The notes beneath the pieces are model-generated. The model was not told where the DNA came from and searched no databases. It saw nothing but the letters and a program-made list of their open reading frames with translations. Positions 1 to 13,077 of a stretch of DNA of 64,000 nt are shown here, in pieces. The stretch spans positions 14,349,357-14,413,356 of the forward strand of contig OZ025207.1 of the NCBI GenBank assembly GCA_964019055.1, in the 5' to 3' direction. Within the stretch, counting starts at the first letter, position 1, and the number at the start of each line of letters is the position of its first letter. The position numbers and the translations under genes were made by a program. The DNA is from Anthopleura xanthogrammica. Its lineage: Eukaryota; Cnidaria; Anthozoa; Actiniaria; Actiniidae.

Positions 1-1184
1 TCAAATTTTTTTAAATTGAAAATTCAGGAACAAACAAACACTTGGGTCAACTGAGGTTTGAGCAAATGTTTCTGATTACTACAATATTTAGTACAAATTC
101 AGCTGTGCAGAATCATGAAATATAATATACCAAAAGTGCAAACAAACAAATCCCAGCCAAACAAGGCAAATGTGAAATGGAAAATGAATGAATAGAGGAC
201 AAGGTGAGCCATCAAAGAATGGCATTCAAAACACCCATACTTCACAATCAAGAAACAATTACACTAGAATGGAATGAAACTATTATTACAAGTAAAACCA
301 AGAGTTGTTTTACTATGAATTATTATTTCAAAGCACTTGCATTAGATTGCACAAGCTGTACAAAATTCGAAAGCAAATAATTAATAAATGAAGCATTGGC
401 AAAAAATACCAACTTGGTCACGAAGAATTTGTTGTGAAATGACATTAAAGACAGTTTACTTTGATACATGTAGTTGCTCAAAGTTTTACACAGGAAAAAA
501 ATTTGCAATTTTTTTGTCAATCATTACAACACTTTTACTTCTGATGAGAAGTTTTTTGCTGGTGAAAAAACTGAGTCTAGAGAAAATAACTTAATAACCT
601 TAGGAACTATTCAAAAGTCATACAAGCTGAATAGCAATGCTAAAACTCTAAAAAAAATTAGGAATAGGACAACCCTTAAATATCTTTCTCGTAAAGTTTA
701 CTTTGCAACCATGTCATCCAAGGCTAATTTTAACAGATTATTACACAAATTATCCAAATTTGAAAATATATTTATTTGATATTTGGTCCTATAACTTGGA
801 TGAAGGATGGGATGGATGCAATTTAAATGACTAAAAGAAAACTGTCTCATAATAATCATAGGCTACGTCGGTTTCGCTACGTCCCTTAGAAATAAGTTAG
901 TAGAGTGGATGTGTCACAACAAGAACTTGATTATTTCTACATGATTCTATTGGCGCAGCTTATTTGACCTCAAAACATACAGATGAAGCACTTAGCTGGT
1001 TCTTACCTTGAATACAAAATCCACTCTATTAATTTTGACTTGTAACATCATACCAAAAGAACACAGATATATTGAGTGAATTAGTCTCAACCATCTTGAT
1101 AAAGTCAATCAAGGAATTTGTTGATTTACGAGATGACGTCACAGTCACAAGATGATTAAAAGTCTCCTTAGAAGAGCTTCAATA
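1..1184. other. AT-rich stretch with no gene seen
   Basis: I see no open frame with recognisable protein character on either strand. The few short frames are AT-rich and low complexity. The sequence could be a 3' flank or intron of a gene lying to the left, but nothing here proves that. Confidence 0.5.
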
Positions 1185-1628
1185 TATTAATATTGAGCCC
1201 AGTCCCTTAGCAGACACTGAATAAATTAATATTTGATTGAATACATTCTAGACCCAGTCCCTTAGTGAATATATTAATTGATTGAATACATTCTAGACCC
1301 AGTCCCTTAGTGAATATATTAATATTTGATTGAATACATTCTAGACCCAGTCCCTTAGTGAATAAATTAATATTTGATTGAATACATTCTAGACCCAGTC
1401 CCTTAGTGAATATATTAATATTTGATTGAATACATTCTAGACCCAGTCCCTTAGTGAATATATTAATACTTAACTGAATACATTCTAGACCCAGTCCCTT
1501 AGTGAATATATTAATACTTAACTGAATACATTCTAGACCCAGTCCCTTAGTGAATATATTAATACTTAACTGAATACATTCTAGACCCAGTCCCTTAGTG
1601 AATATATTAATACTTAACTGAATACATT
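1185..1628. repeat. 48-bp minisatellite
   Basis: The core ctagacccagtcccttag recurs at 1248, 1293, 1341, 1389, 1437, 1485, 1533 and 1581. Spacing is 48 bp, with one 45-bp unit. Two variants are segregated along the array: early units carry tttgattg and later units carry cttaactg, as expected from stepwise local amplification. There is no coding potential. Confidence 0.93.
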
Positions 1629-2497
1629 ACAAGTCTTAGTCCTCTAGGGAAACATAAAATATTTTTCAAGGGTAAAGAGTCTAGGTTAGCTTTTCATATT
1701 AAATTACATGTTGGTAGTTTCCTTTTCGGGATAGACCAGCTCATTTTTCACAAGTTTAGTAGCCTAGAAACTTCGTTATTTTAGTCTTCGCAAACCAGGT
1801 TGATAATCACATACACTTTATGGGAGTCTGAATACCGCCTGAATAAAGTCTATTAATCACACCACTCTGAGATATACATCACTGTTGTGCAGTAAAACCT
1901 ATGGGTAGTGGGGAATGGTTATCTTGTAAGACTGCTACTTGCACTGACCCTCACAGTATGAAGGCTGGCTTTGCCATCGAGGTACTTTCATGAGTCTGTA
2001 TGGGGTTTCAGAGTCTGATATCCCTATTGACAGTGTTCACCATCAGAGCAGCCACCTGGTTGTGGTTTCATAAGATGGCTCTTGTTGGGACAGTAAGTAC
2101 TGCTTGGTCCTGGTCTACTGGGGTAGTGAGACATGGTGCTGGTAGGATCTCGGGGAGGTATATTTTTTTTTGTAAGTCCAAAAGGGGCGTGGAGAGGGTA
2201 AAGATGGAATTCATTAAAAAACACAGGAAATCCACTAATTACAAAATCAAACTTTATTTTTCAAACACAAGACATACAACCAGAATGAAACAACTTACCA
2301 GGCAAAACAATTCTAAGTCTATTAGCAACTTACCAAAAAAACTTCCAAGTCCACAACTGAGTCAACAACTTCTAAGTCCACAACTGAGTCAACAACTTCT
2401 AAGTCCAAAAAACTTACCAAAGTGCCCTCGACTTCTTGGTACCTTGAAGATATTTATTAAATATAGGTTATAACATTAGTGTATATAGGAAAAGTCA
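1629..2497. other. Non-coding stretch with a small 27-bp repeat
   Basis: No gene is seen. Near 2345-2410 a unit of about 27 bp (core caactgagtcaacaacttct) is repeated about two and a half times. An open frame crossing this segment has no recognisable protein features. Confidence 0.5.
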
Positions 2498-2680
2498 ACC
2501 CTCCCCCATATAAGAGGTAACTAACCCCCTCCCCCCAATAGCATTTTTGCCCTCCCCCCTTTGAAGATATTCCCTCCCCCCAACATAAGTTTGATCCCCT
2601 CCCCCCAATATAAATTTGATCCCCTCCCCCCATGATGAGTAACCCCTCCCCCCATGATGAGTAACCCCTCCCCACCGACA
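2498..2680. repeat. C-tract repeat (ccctcccccc every ~24 bp)
   Basis: About eight tracts of the type ccctcccccc lie 20-25 bp apart, separated by AT-rich spacers such as aatataaatttgat and atgatgagtaa. On the minus strand these are dense G runs that could form G-quadruplexes. Open frames here are glycine-rich artefacts of the repeat. Confidence 0.85.
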
Positions 2681-5207
2681 CAAGTTAGACCCAGTTGTTA
2701 TTGACCATGTTTTTTTCCCCAAGTGTTCAAAAGCCTCTTTTTATGTTCTATGTGGTTTGGATTGCACAATTATTGATTTCCTTGGGTCTGCCAATCACAG
2801 GTCCATCATTTCTTGTGCATCTTGTTCTGATTTCAAAGTTGAATTGAGTTTCAAAATCAAGTTCCAAATTTTTCAATGGTCAATATTCCACACTTCCAGA
2901 TGTCTATTTGCTTTCGCATTGGTCTATCCAGAGTGATTCCATATAGCATGTGAAATCTGAAGTCATAAATCCAAAATCTCAGGAGCCAACATTTATACAA
3001 GTCAAAATTGGTGTTGATATTCCATGTAATTTCCATTTCTATTTATGGCTCAAAACTCAAGAGTGTATGTGGCCAGGAGTTGCTTGTTTTGTTATTCTTA
3101 CGGTATTCCTTTTTTGTTTTCTGATTCCAGAAGTTAGGCTAAGCCACATACACTAGAGTTTTATAAGTCAGAATTTAACAGTTCAAATGGAATCACTCCA
3201 GCCATCTGGTGTGGTCAATAACAACTGGGTCTAACGACTGAGCATGAGCATGGTAAAGACAATAGACAACCATTGTGTAGTGTATGTATGTATCTGTGCA
3301 TCAGTAGAGATTAATGCTATCAAACTATTCATAACAAAATATTGGTGCCAAACAAGTATTGGGTTTTATGATAGCTTCTGAAGCTAATAAGATTAAGAAA
3401 CCTAAGACTATTTATCACCAACGGTGGGCCAGCTTGATCAACTTTTTGAATATCAACGTGTATCACACCCATAGAGTCTATCCGTTTTAACCCAGGTATG
3501 GTTAATTAACACAGGGAATTTGAATGATTTCCAAACATCTTAATTCAAAAATTTGTAGATATAATTTGAAAGTATCTCTTTAAATGTGTAAGGCACCAAA
3601 AAAATTAATGTCCAAAATCCTAACAGACAGAAGATATTTAACCTGTGAAACAAAATCTAACAGCCAATGTCATACACAGGAAAGCAATCAATTAGTGTCT
3701 ATTATCAATTTGGCTAATATCTTTTTCACAAGTTAAATGAATTCACCCTAAAAAGTATTTTGCCATGAATAGTTTGATAGCAAAGCTGCAGTCATAGATG
3801 GTAAGAGAAATCTGTTTGAGGCATGCTAGCAATATTCGTATGATGTATTTGAAGTATCAACTGTTTGCATTGTATTTTTCTTGATATGGAAACAAGTGTC
3901 CAGTATTTAGCATCTGCAAATTGATGCATTATCCACCTTTGCATAGTTTTTTTGGTCATATTGTGAGAAGCCATACATCAAAACATACATCACTTATCAG
4001 TGTTGACTAGTTATATGTCAATTTATTGCAGCATGCCTCAAACAGATTTCACATCTACCAACAGCAGCAAGAATGCTTGTATGTTTGTGTGCAACCCTCC
4101 CCCCATTTCTTATCATTTATTTCATATCCATGTGTTGATTTTGACAAAAGGAGGCTGGAAGTTGTTTACCTATCTATCTATCATTAAAGCTGGAGAAAAT
4201 CTATTTTTTTTAAATGATACCTGAACAGGAGAGTAAACATTTCTGAATCAGAATAAATTCCTTAAGAGGACTCGGAAAAATAAAGGACGTTTGTATTACC
4301 CATTCATTTCCCATTCACCAGGAAGACCTGTCCACATTCCCAAACAAATACCTGACATATAATGCTGATGTGTTAAGTAATGTTTCTATATAAAATACAA
4401 GGTTTTAGTTCCTTATTTGGGAAGAAAATTGTTTCCAAAACAGAACAATGAGGAACAAATTTCAAAGGAACCAAAAAGCTTCCAAAAAGGTACTGCAGTG
4501 TTAAAGAAGATATCCATGTCTCTCCATCGAAATTTCAAACAAAATTCTGGGATGGTATGAGGCATGTTTCTTGTATTTCCTTTTAACTGATGTTTATAAG
4601 GGTCCCCTTAGATACCAAAGACTGTAATTCTTCATAATGGTATAATTTATACTTACCTTCAGGGATTTACATGGGTTAGTTGATTTGGGGGTCCACTGGA
4701 CTCATATTCTTATATTTTAGGAAGAAAAGCACAAGCAGAAACATATTTTCAGTGTCCTATTGGATGCACTCTATTATATTTTTGAGTCCAACTTCAATTT
4801 ATTTGCATATAGGATGCAGGATTGCACGTCCAGTGAATACCTGACTTACCTTGCTGCGATAGAGTGGTATGAGCCCATTAAAGACAATTATATTATTACA
4901 CAAAGTGGAAGAGTATTAAAACTTTCTCGAAGATTTAAATGAAATAATTAAAGGACTTGTAAACTATATAAAAACAACAATTCAAGGACTAAAATGCATC
5001 AATTGTATTAAGAAATATTTTAGTCCAAATCACGTCAAAAACTGAAGTTAAAATAGTCAGTCAAGTGAAGTCATCAAGAGAAGTCAAGAAATGTAAAATT
5101 TGTCAGAAATTCAAAATTGACTAATGCAATTCAAATTCACAGGTATTTGACCACACAAGGGTAAATGGAATCAAGATCTCATTATCACAAATGTTTTAAT
5201 TTCTCTA
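2681..5207. other. Gene-free stretch
   Basis: About 2.5 kb with only short, compositionally biased frames. I recognise no exon, RNA gene or transposon terminus. Confidence 0.5.
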
Positions 5208-5341
5208 TAGACCCCTTGCAGCATGTTGGAATGCAGCTCAATTTAGAGGACAAAGCAAAGGGTTCCAATTATCAGGAGATTGAAATTCTTTTGTTTTGTC
5301 CTCTAAACTGAGCTGTTTTGATGTCACATGCAAGGGGTCTA
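5208..5341. mobile_element. Foldback MITE with tagacc termini
   Basis: The left end tagaccccttgcagcatg pairs with the right end catgcaaggggtcta. Pairing continues inward through gctcaatttagaggacaaa and tttgtcctctaaactgagc. It is flanked by a 2-bp AT/TA duplication and has no internal coding capacity, so it is a non-autonomous DNA transposon. Confidence 0.75.
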
Positions 5342-5345
5342 TTTC

Positions 5346-5494
5346 AATAGACCAATTCACAGTTTTCGGCAGCCATTTAGAATTGAGGCAAACCCAGATA
5401 CAATAACATTAAAATTTGGTAATAATGCACCAATTCAAGCTGAAAGTTCTACTGTGTTTTGTGTGACAACAACCTACCCAAGCTAAAAAGGTCT
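5346..5494. mobile_element. Possible second tagacc-ended element
   Basis: It begins aatagaccaattcacag immediately beside the preceding MITE and ends aaaaaggtctatta. Only the outermost ends pair clearly, so it is either a diverged member of the same terminus family or a chance match. Confidence 0.4.
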
Positions 5495-6237
5495 ATTATG
5501 GACTGATAGGCTATCCTGTCAACTGATGAACAGACAGACAGATAACTACTAAAGACATGTATACTGGTATATCATCAATATAATAGACTGATAGACTACC
5601 CTGTTAACTGATGAGCAGACAGACAGACAACTACTAAAGACATGTATACTGGTATATCATCAATATAATGGACTGATAGACTAGCCTGTTAACTGATGAG
5701 CACACAGACAGACAACTACTAAAGACATGTATACTGGTATATCATCAATATAATAGACTGATAGACTAACCTGTTAACTGATGAACAGACAGACAGACAA
5801 CTACTAAAGACATGTATACTGGTATATCATCAATATAATGGACTGATAGACTAGCCTGTTAACTGATGAGCACACAGACAGACAACTACTAAAGACATGT
5901 ATACTGGTATATCATCAATATAATAGACTGATAGACTAACCTGTTAACTGATGAACAGACAGACAACTACTGAACCAAGACATGTATACTGGTATATCAT
6001 CAATGTAATGGACTAATAGGCATCCCTGTTAACTGATGAATAGACAGACAGACAGACAACTGCTGAACCAAGACATGTATACTGGTGTATCATCAATATA
6101 ATGGACTGATATGCTTCCCTGTTAACTGATGAACAGACCGACAAACACTATCTGAACCACGACAGGGGTATACTGGTACATCATCAATATAAAAGACTGA
6201 TATGCTACCCTGTTAACTGATGAACAGACAGACAGAT
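5495..6237. repeat. 85-bp minisatellite
   Basis: The core catgtatactggtatatcat recurs at 5556, 5641, 5726 and 5811, exactly 85 bp apart, then continues with small indels to about 6237, giving roughly 8.5 copies. Each unit also holds a short cagacagacaga tract. Later units are more diverged. Confidence 0.93.
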
Positions 6238-6425
6238 CATTCAGAGGGTCAGTCTAATCTCTAACAAGGACAAAACACCATTGTAGAGAGTCAGTCTAAA
6301 CTACAAGGACAAAACACCATTGTAGAGAGTCAGTCTAATCTCTAACAAGGACAAAACACCATTGTAGAGAGTCAGTCTAAACTACAACAAGGACAAAACA
6401 CCATTGTAGAGAGTCAGTCTAAACT
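6238..6425. repeat. ~42-bp tandem repeat
   Basis: Four copies of a unit containing aaggacaaaacaccattgta and gagagtcagtcta are spaced 39-42 bp apart. The array directly abuts the 85-bp array but has an unrelated unit. Confidence 0.88.
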
Positions 6426-8829
6426 ACAACAAGGATAAGATACAAACCCAGGTTATTGCCCAAGGATGTGGCAATTGCTAAATTAGCTCCTATGTTTGGG
6501 TTTTCAAGAGAAGAGGCAACAAGCCTCAAAAAAAATATTGTCAAATTTTCGGTTTGCTGTTTCTTGGAACACGAAGTGTTTGAATGGATGGCATCCTTTA
6601 CATAAAGATGTGTCCAGAGGTTCATTGTTTATTTTCAGTAATTACTAATTTTTTCATACTTTTTTTTAATCAAACGTTTTAGTAACCATGCTTGGACCTC
6701 AAGTAGTGCTTTTGCCAAGTGCTACAACTAGGTGCAAGAGAAGTAAAATGATTATTCCAACATGAAGGTCATTGTTTTTAACTATGACATATTATCATAA
6801 AAGTGTATTGTAGATTTGAAATGTTTCATATTTTAGGACTTTTACAATTTAGCTTTTAATTTACTGGTATATATTATTCTTATAAATTATGATACCTGTA
6901 TTTTATCATTTTTTCAATAAATACAATAAAGACATCATTATTATTATTTAATTTATCAATTTCTTTAACCAGGAAACAATTAACAGCTAGAAGAAATGAA
7001 AGAAAAGATGGTGATGATGAAAGAATTAGAACATTATCTTTCAAGCATTAAAACTTGGCTCGTACAGAATGTTTTGAATTGTTGTGGATATAGACATCTG
7101 GCAAATTAGAAACTAAATCAGAGAAATGGATATGGGCCATAGTAATTAGGAATATAGCACCAGAAACTTAGCGCCACTCGTCGCATATGCCTAAGGTTAA
7201 ACACACTGGCATACCTAACATCCCTGGGGTATTTCCTCTGCCTTTTGCAAGACCCAAGAGAAGAGTGTTCCAGTGAAACACAAAAGAGAGCCTCTCAAGG
7301 AGCATGAACAGGAGGCCACACTACATAACCAAGACAAATTGGAGGCAATGAATGAGATGAAATGATTATGATTTAATTTCAATTTCTTTGAAAAAGAAAA
7401 ATAAAGAAAAACAGATGGCCTTTCTTAAAAACATCAGTAAAACCTGCTGTTCAAGGGAGTAATTTTATCATATTCAATTTCAATTTTTTTTAATCTCTCA
7501 GCTGCTTTTACACACCAGCTCTCTAATTCTCCTAACATCCTTCATGGTTAAATCAGGCTATGTAAATGAAATGGTGCTCCAATCAGATTCACGCTCCCTT
7601 TTAAGGATCAGAAATCATGCAACATGGTGAGAAAACAGCTGTGTGGCCTCAGTGCCAAAGTTGGTGTAGAAATTGAGCACAAGCAGAAAGCTGAATGACA
7701 TTCTTAGGACCAAAGAGAGGAAAAATGCTATGGTAAATCAACAGAATGTGGTGTAATCATTTCAATGTGACACGTGAGAGGCAGGTTACATCAGATACAC
7801 GTGCAGACACCTCCACCAATGAATTGAAGAACACAAGAGCAGTTCTATAGGAATGCATTATGAATAGTGTCACAAGAACTTGAACAACTTGCATGACAAT
7901 TTCAGAGTCATTAAGCATTGTCACAACAAATCAGAATGCCTCATATATGAAATACTATACATAAAAGAATTGAAACCATCGTTAAATAAACAAACAGACT
8001 CGGTCAAGGCAAAGGTATTCATCCTTTGAGAATTTTCATTGTATTCATTATTCCAAAGGATATATAAACAGTTCATTATCTTAATAATAAACATCCTTGA
8101 TAATGATGCCAGAGAGCATCAAAAAGTCAGAGAAACTTGTCATCATGATTTCTTGTACTATTAAATCTTTCAAGACAAAATGTTAACGTAAAGGAAAAGG
8201 TTTTCTCTTTGTTTTATAAAATGGCCAAGATATTGAAGCAGGAAAAGAATTAATTGGATATGAACTCCAGATTCACTCTATGAGTACCTATGACAAACTT
8301 GAACAATCAAGTTCATTGATAGAAATAATCAGCACATTTGAAAACCAATGTCAAACTTTTTGCAAGAAACAACATCAAAGCAGCAATCAAAACTTTTAGC
8401 AATAAAATTAAGAATGACGTTAACATTGTCATTATATTTAATAAATAAAATAATATTATATGGGGAGCAAAGGGGCTAGAATGACCATACTATGTTGTGT
8501 ACTTTAAATTTGTGCATATTTTTCTTTTTTTATCCTATGCCAACCAACATGTATAAATAGTAGAACTCTGAGGACATCTTGAAGATTTCTTCATATTTAT
8601 ACATATATACACTACCATGTAATACCATAATCATGTTTGTTTTAAGCATCAGCAGTAGTATCCATAACAGCCCTTTTAAATGTTAATAGAGCACGCCCCA
8701 GGGGTTGGTTACCCTAGCTTGTGTTGATCCCTAAAAACCAAAGGTTGTTATTGACACCAATCTAATATCCAGGATTATGATCATCAACAACAGCCATTAA
8801 GCAGTTGTGTACATGTACCTCCTTATTGC
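6426..8829. other. Gene-free stretch
   Basis: No gene is recognised. The segment is AT-rich, with an ATT-rich tract near 6935-6960 that resembles the microsatellite tail of a retroposon but has no readable body. Confidence 0.45.
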
Positions 8830-9630
8830 TGATGAGAAATTAGCAGTGGTGCATCTTGTATCTAGGTGAAATTACTTTCTTGCAGTAGTCGAACATCTTT
8901 GACCATTGATATTTGCAGTAATCTATCCTCTTTCTTTTAGGTGGCATCCTTTCTTGCAAAGATCATCATTGTTGAGCATGGATATAAGCAGAGGTGCATC
9001 TCCTTTTTTTTAGTAAAATCTTTATTGCACTGATCACTATCTTTCACCATGGCTATTAGCAGAGGTGCATCTTCTATATTTTAGGTGGCATCCTTTCTTA
9101 CACAGATCAACATTGTTGACCAAGGATTTTGGCAGAAGTGCATCTTCTTTCTTTTAACATACATTACTTTCTTGCACTGAACATCATCTTTGACAATGGA
9201 TATTAGCTGTAGTGCATCTTCTCTCTTATAGGTAATATCACTTTGTTGCACTGGTCATCATCGTTAACCATGGATATAAGCAGAGGTGCATCTTTTTGCA
9301 CTGATCATCATCTTTGGCCATGGATATTAGCAGAGGTGCATCTTCTATCTTTTAGGTAACATCTTTCTTGCACTGATCATCATCTCTGGCCATTGATATT
9401 AGCAGAGGTGCATCTTCTATATTTTAGGTGGCATCCTTTCTTGCACAGGTCATCATCTTTGGCCATGGATATTAGCAGAGGTGCATCTTCTATCTTTTAG
9501 GTAACATCTTTCTTGCATTGGTCACCATGTTTGACCATGGATATTAGCTGTAGTGCATCTTCTCTCTTGTAGGTAACACCACTTTGTTGCACTAATCATC
9601 ATATTTCACCATGGCTGTTAGCAGTGGTGT
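8830..9630. repeat. ~72-bp diverged tandem repeat
   Basis: About ten or eleven imperfect copies of a ~72-bp unit containing catggatattagcagaggtg, catcttctatcttttaggt and cttgcactgatcatcat. Copies differ by substitutions and indels, so the array is older than its neighbours. Confidence 0.85.
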
Positions 9631-9908
9631 ATCTTTTCTCTTTCTTTTATTATGTTCAAAGCAAGATAAGTCTGCAAGTGTTTACATGGTCCATTTATGA
9701 TTTATCATTCTCGATACTGGTTGCACATTCATCAGTTAGTGTCAGTACATCATATTTTGCAATAAAAGTACACTAGTATGGTCATCTAGAGAAATACTAT
9801 TGGGGAATAACCATTCAAATAAACTGCATTCAATATTTGGTACTTTTGAACTGCAACTAAAATGATTTTAATTTTGTTTTCACATCACACTGAATTACCA
9901 TTTAGTTT

Positions 9909-10295
9909 ATAGCAGATATCAGAGTTATGCTCCATTGCCTTCAATGGAGAGGTGCCTTCAATGGAGAGGCCCCTTCACAGTTCCCTGCAACATCTTGAAA
10001 GGTAGCCGTGTCTTTGCATCGAAGCGAGCTTGCAATGATAGAGACCTTTTTTAACACCTTTGGGCAACTATTTACATGTCTCTATCATTGCAAGCTCACC
10101 CTTGGTCTTGCTTCGATGCAAAGTCACAGCTACCTTTCAAGATGGTACAGGGAACGTGAAGGGGACTATTCTTTCAAGTAGAGGCATTTGGGTCAATAAT
10201 ACAGTAAATGTATATACTGACCCAAATGCCATGACTTAAAACAATTGTTTGAAGGCAATGGAGTGGAATGTAGTAATAACTCTGATGTCTGCTAT
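9909..10295. mobile_element. Nested foldback MITEs
   Basis: The outer inverted repeat starts atagcagatatcagagttat and ends ataactctgatgtctgctat; its arms continue through ccattgccttcaa and ttgaaggcaatgg. Inside at about 9969-10170 lies a second foldback, ccccttcacagttccctg to gggaacgtgaagggg. The inner element recurs at 36726-37072 and 46164-46330, so it is a separate family that inserted into the outer one. Confidence 0.75.
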
Positions 10296-10537
10296 TCCAA
10301 CTTTTAAATGTTAATGAGTAGAACATGTAAGAATCTCTTTTTAATGTGAATTAATTTTTCTTATCTTTACCTTATTTTAATTCTCAATTCTCATTATTTA
10401 ATACTTATTGACTGGGACCAAGGAAAACAGTGTTTTGTGTGGTCACAAGACACAAATGTTTCCTGAGGCAAAGCCAACAGAAACATCACTGCCAAGAGAC
10501 CACAAAACACACTACTGTCACGAGGTTCCTGTAAATA

Positions 10538-10822
10538 AGTGTTTTGTTATATACCAAGTGTCTAAGAACACAAAACAATAATATATATATATATATTTTT
10601 ATCATTTCATTTTTCAAATCTTAGAAAAACCTATGTTTCTAGTGAAATCACCAGTTTTGTTACACACCAGGGAATATTAATGTTATGTTGCCAACTCAGA
10701 ACGGTTGCCTAGAAACAGTGAAATTAAATGAACATCCCGTGCCACCCTCTTGGCCAATGAGAAGAGGGAGACATTTTTTTTGACACTTTGTATATAACAA
10801 TGTCTTGTTTTATACAACTTAT
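10538..10822. mobile_element. Possible foldback element
   Basis: The segment gtgttttgttatataccaagtg pairs imperfectly with cactttgtatataacaatg about 250 bp away. A smaller hairpin lies just upstream at about 10428-10500. I did not find clear termini or a target duplication. Confidence 0.4.
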
Positions 10823-11139
10823 ACAAGGATTTGGTTTCTTTTTTTCCCTGTATTCAAATACAATTTATTCTGGTGTTAGTGGTGTCAAGTAATACAGGGA
10901 ACAGAGAATTTATATGGTTTAGGTTCAACTTTATTTAAGCAGGGTTTATTTATTACCTTCGTTATTAGTCATCATTATATAAGAGCTGGTAAACATTTAT
11001 GTAAAAAAAATATCTACGGATTCATTGATTACCATTACCATAGAAGATCAGAAGATAAGTCAAGTAAAAAAGTAGTCTCTAGTTCAATAGATATGTTGTC
11101 TTTTCAATCTGGTTCAATAGTTACAGGCTAATCATCAAT

Positions 11140-11797
11140 ATATAGCAGTGTGGGACCCCTGGTTAGACAAGCATATACAGCAAATTGAAGCTGTTCAACG
11201 GCGATCTGCACGATTTGTAAAAAATTGTTGGGAGCGAACACCTGGAACTGTCACAAACTTATTAAATAATCTGGATTGGCCTCCCCTTCAAGAAAGAAGG
11301 AAAACTGCTCGTCTTACACTTCTACATAAAGCCATTCATGGCGAATCCTTAATGGAAATTCCCAGCTATATCCAAAGGCGCAACCGACAATTAAGATCTT
11401 ACCACAAGGACAAATTCATTGAACTAACTCCACATACTGAAGCCTATAGAAACTCCTTCTATTGCAGAACCATAAAAGAATGGAACTCATTGCCTAGCAA
11501 TGTTTTAGATATAGTTGAAGCTCCACTATTTAAGAAAGCTCTTAGATCAGAATAATTGAATTTGCTTTACCATTTTATATATACATAATTTTATTAATCG
11601 TTTAATTCTATTATTATTACTATTTTTATTATTTCTATTTATATATTTGCATATACATTTTCTAATTATTTCATTTTTATATTGTATATATTATGTATTT
11701 ATCAGATTTTATTTATACTACCCCCAAGTCTTGCAGTGATAGGTAACCCCTTTTGCAAGGCCCCCCATATGTAGATGTAGATGTAGAGATGTAGATA
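11140..11797 (+). mobile_element. 5'-truncated CR1/L2-like LINE
   Basis: The fragment encodes only the C-terminal end of a non-LTR retrotransposon polyprotein, followed by an AT-rich 3'UTR and a short gtagat microsatellite tail at about 11770-11797. That structure fits a 5'-truncated LINE insertion. Flanking sequence atata on the left and atataacagtc on the right suggests a short target duplication within the 73-bp repeat. Confidence 0.85.
11142..11555 (+). pseudogene. LINE reverse-transcriptase C-terminal fragment
   Basis: The frame reads VWDPWLDKHIQQIEAVQRRS and continues through ARFVKNCWERT, LDWPPLQERRKTARLTLLHK and FYCRTIKEWNSLP. These are the hallmark post-polymerase motifs of CR1/L2/jockey-type LINE ORF2 proteins. 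The catalytic polymerase motifs and the endonuclease are absent, so it cannot be active. The first methionine in the frame is internal to the protein and is not a start. The family call rests on motif recognition. Confidence 0.88.
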
Positions 11798-12125
11798 TAA
11801 CAGTCTCTAGTTCAATAGATCTGTTGTCTCTTCAATCTGGTTCAATAGTTACAGGCTAATCTTCAATATATAACAGTCTCTAGTTCAATAGATCTGTTGC
11901 CTCTTCAATCTGGTTCAATAGTTACAGGCTAATCTTCAATATATAACAGTCTCTAGTTCAATAGATCTGTTGCCTCTTCAATCTGGTTCAATAGTTACAG
12001 GCTAATCATCAATATATAACAGTCTCTATTTCAATAGATCTGTTGTCTCTTCAATCTGGTTCAATAGTTACAGGCTAATCATCAATATTTGATAGTCCCT
12101 AGCTCAATAGATCTGTTGTGGCTAA

Positions 12126-13077
12126 TATTTCACTTATATTTCAATAACGTAATCAATAGTTTTATGATCTAAAGACAAAAGAATCCTAGTGTAGTTACGG
12201 ATGGTCCATTATTTTGCAGTAAAAACTGACAATTTGTGGTTTAAACCTGTTAGCAATTGGTTGATTAGGTGTTGTTTGATTATGGATTGGCCATCAAACC
12301 ATCAGCTGTCAACCGACAGGTCAATGGGGGGCTATTCTACAATTACCTATTAATATATGTTCTTATATAATTTTAATATTTTTCCCCCAAATCTGAAGTT
12401 ATTGTTAAAGCAATAATACAGAATTAGTCTCAAAGCACTATCTATTTGTCTTAAACTGTAGTAAAATTGACATTGAATCTCCAACGATAAAAGAAGTATG
12501 TCATGTGCATTAAGTTAATATGTCATGTGCACTGACACAAAATATATCCACTCATTTTATTTTCTTAAATCACAGAAAGAAAATTACTGGACAGGTAATA
12601 TAGTTTTGCTTAAGTTTAGAGCCTACTGGCATACAGCTTACATGGAACTGAATATGGCAGTACGTACTGCTGAAACACATCTTGTTTCAAAATTGTAGTC
12701 TTATTTCTTAAAATATATATGTATCTATGAAGTAGCTATAGATAAACTTGCTACAGTTAACTTCAAGATCCTAATTCAAAAGCAATGAATGCTGTATATC
12801 CCAAACTTTTGTCTTTGGAAAAGGAGTGCTTACCTACAAACCTTTAAGTCCATCCTGTATATGTTTGTCTGCTATTAAAAAAGCCAAGTAAAGTACCTAC
12901 CTGGATATTCTTTTGGTATCAACAATGAACTCAATCACTTCCGAATACAATGGATTCTATATGTGCAATGTATTCCCCTCTTCTTTCCCTACTCATCCCA
13001 TTTTCAAAATCAAAAAGTAGTATGAGAATGTGGACAGGATTGCTTGTCTTATGAACTTCTTTTTTCACAGTCAAAAT
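12126..13077. other. Gene-free stretch
   Basis: AT-rich sequence between two tandem arrays. I see nothing recognisable. Confidence 0.45.

Larger units (their letters stand above)
11075..12125. repeat. 73-bp array interrupted by a LINE
   Basis: A 73-bp unit (core agtctctagttcaatagatc, with ggttcaatagttacaggcta) is present once at 11075-11140 and then about four times from 11801, with starts at 11801 and 11874. The first copy is separated from the rest by the LINE fragment at about 11140-11797. Confidence 0.9.

Noticed and set aside
2000..2473. 157-codon frame on plus
   Set aside because: Its second half is the translation of a short tandem repeat, and the first half has no recognisable domain.
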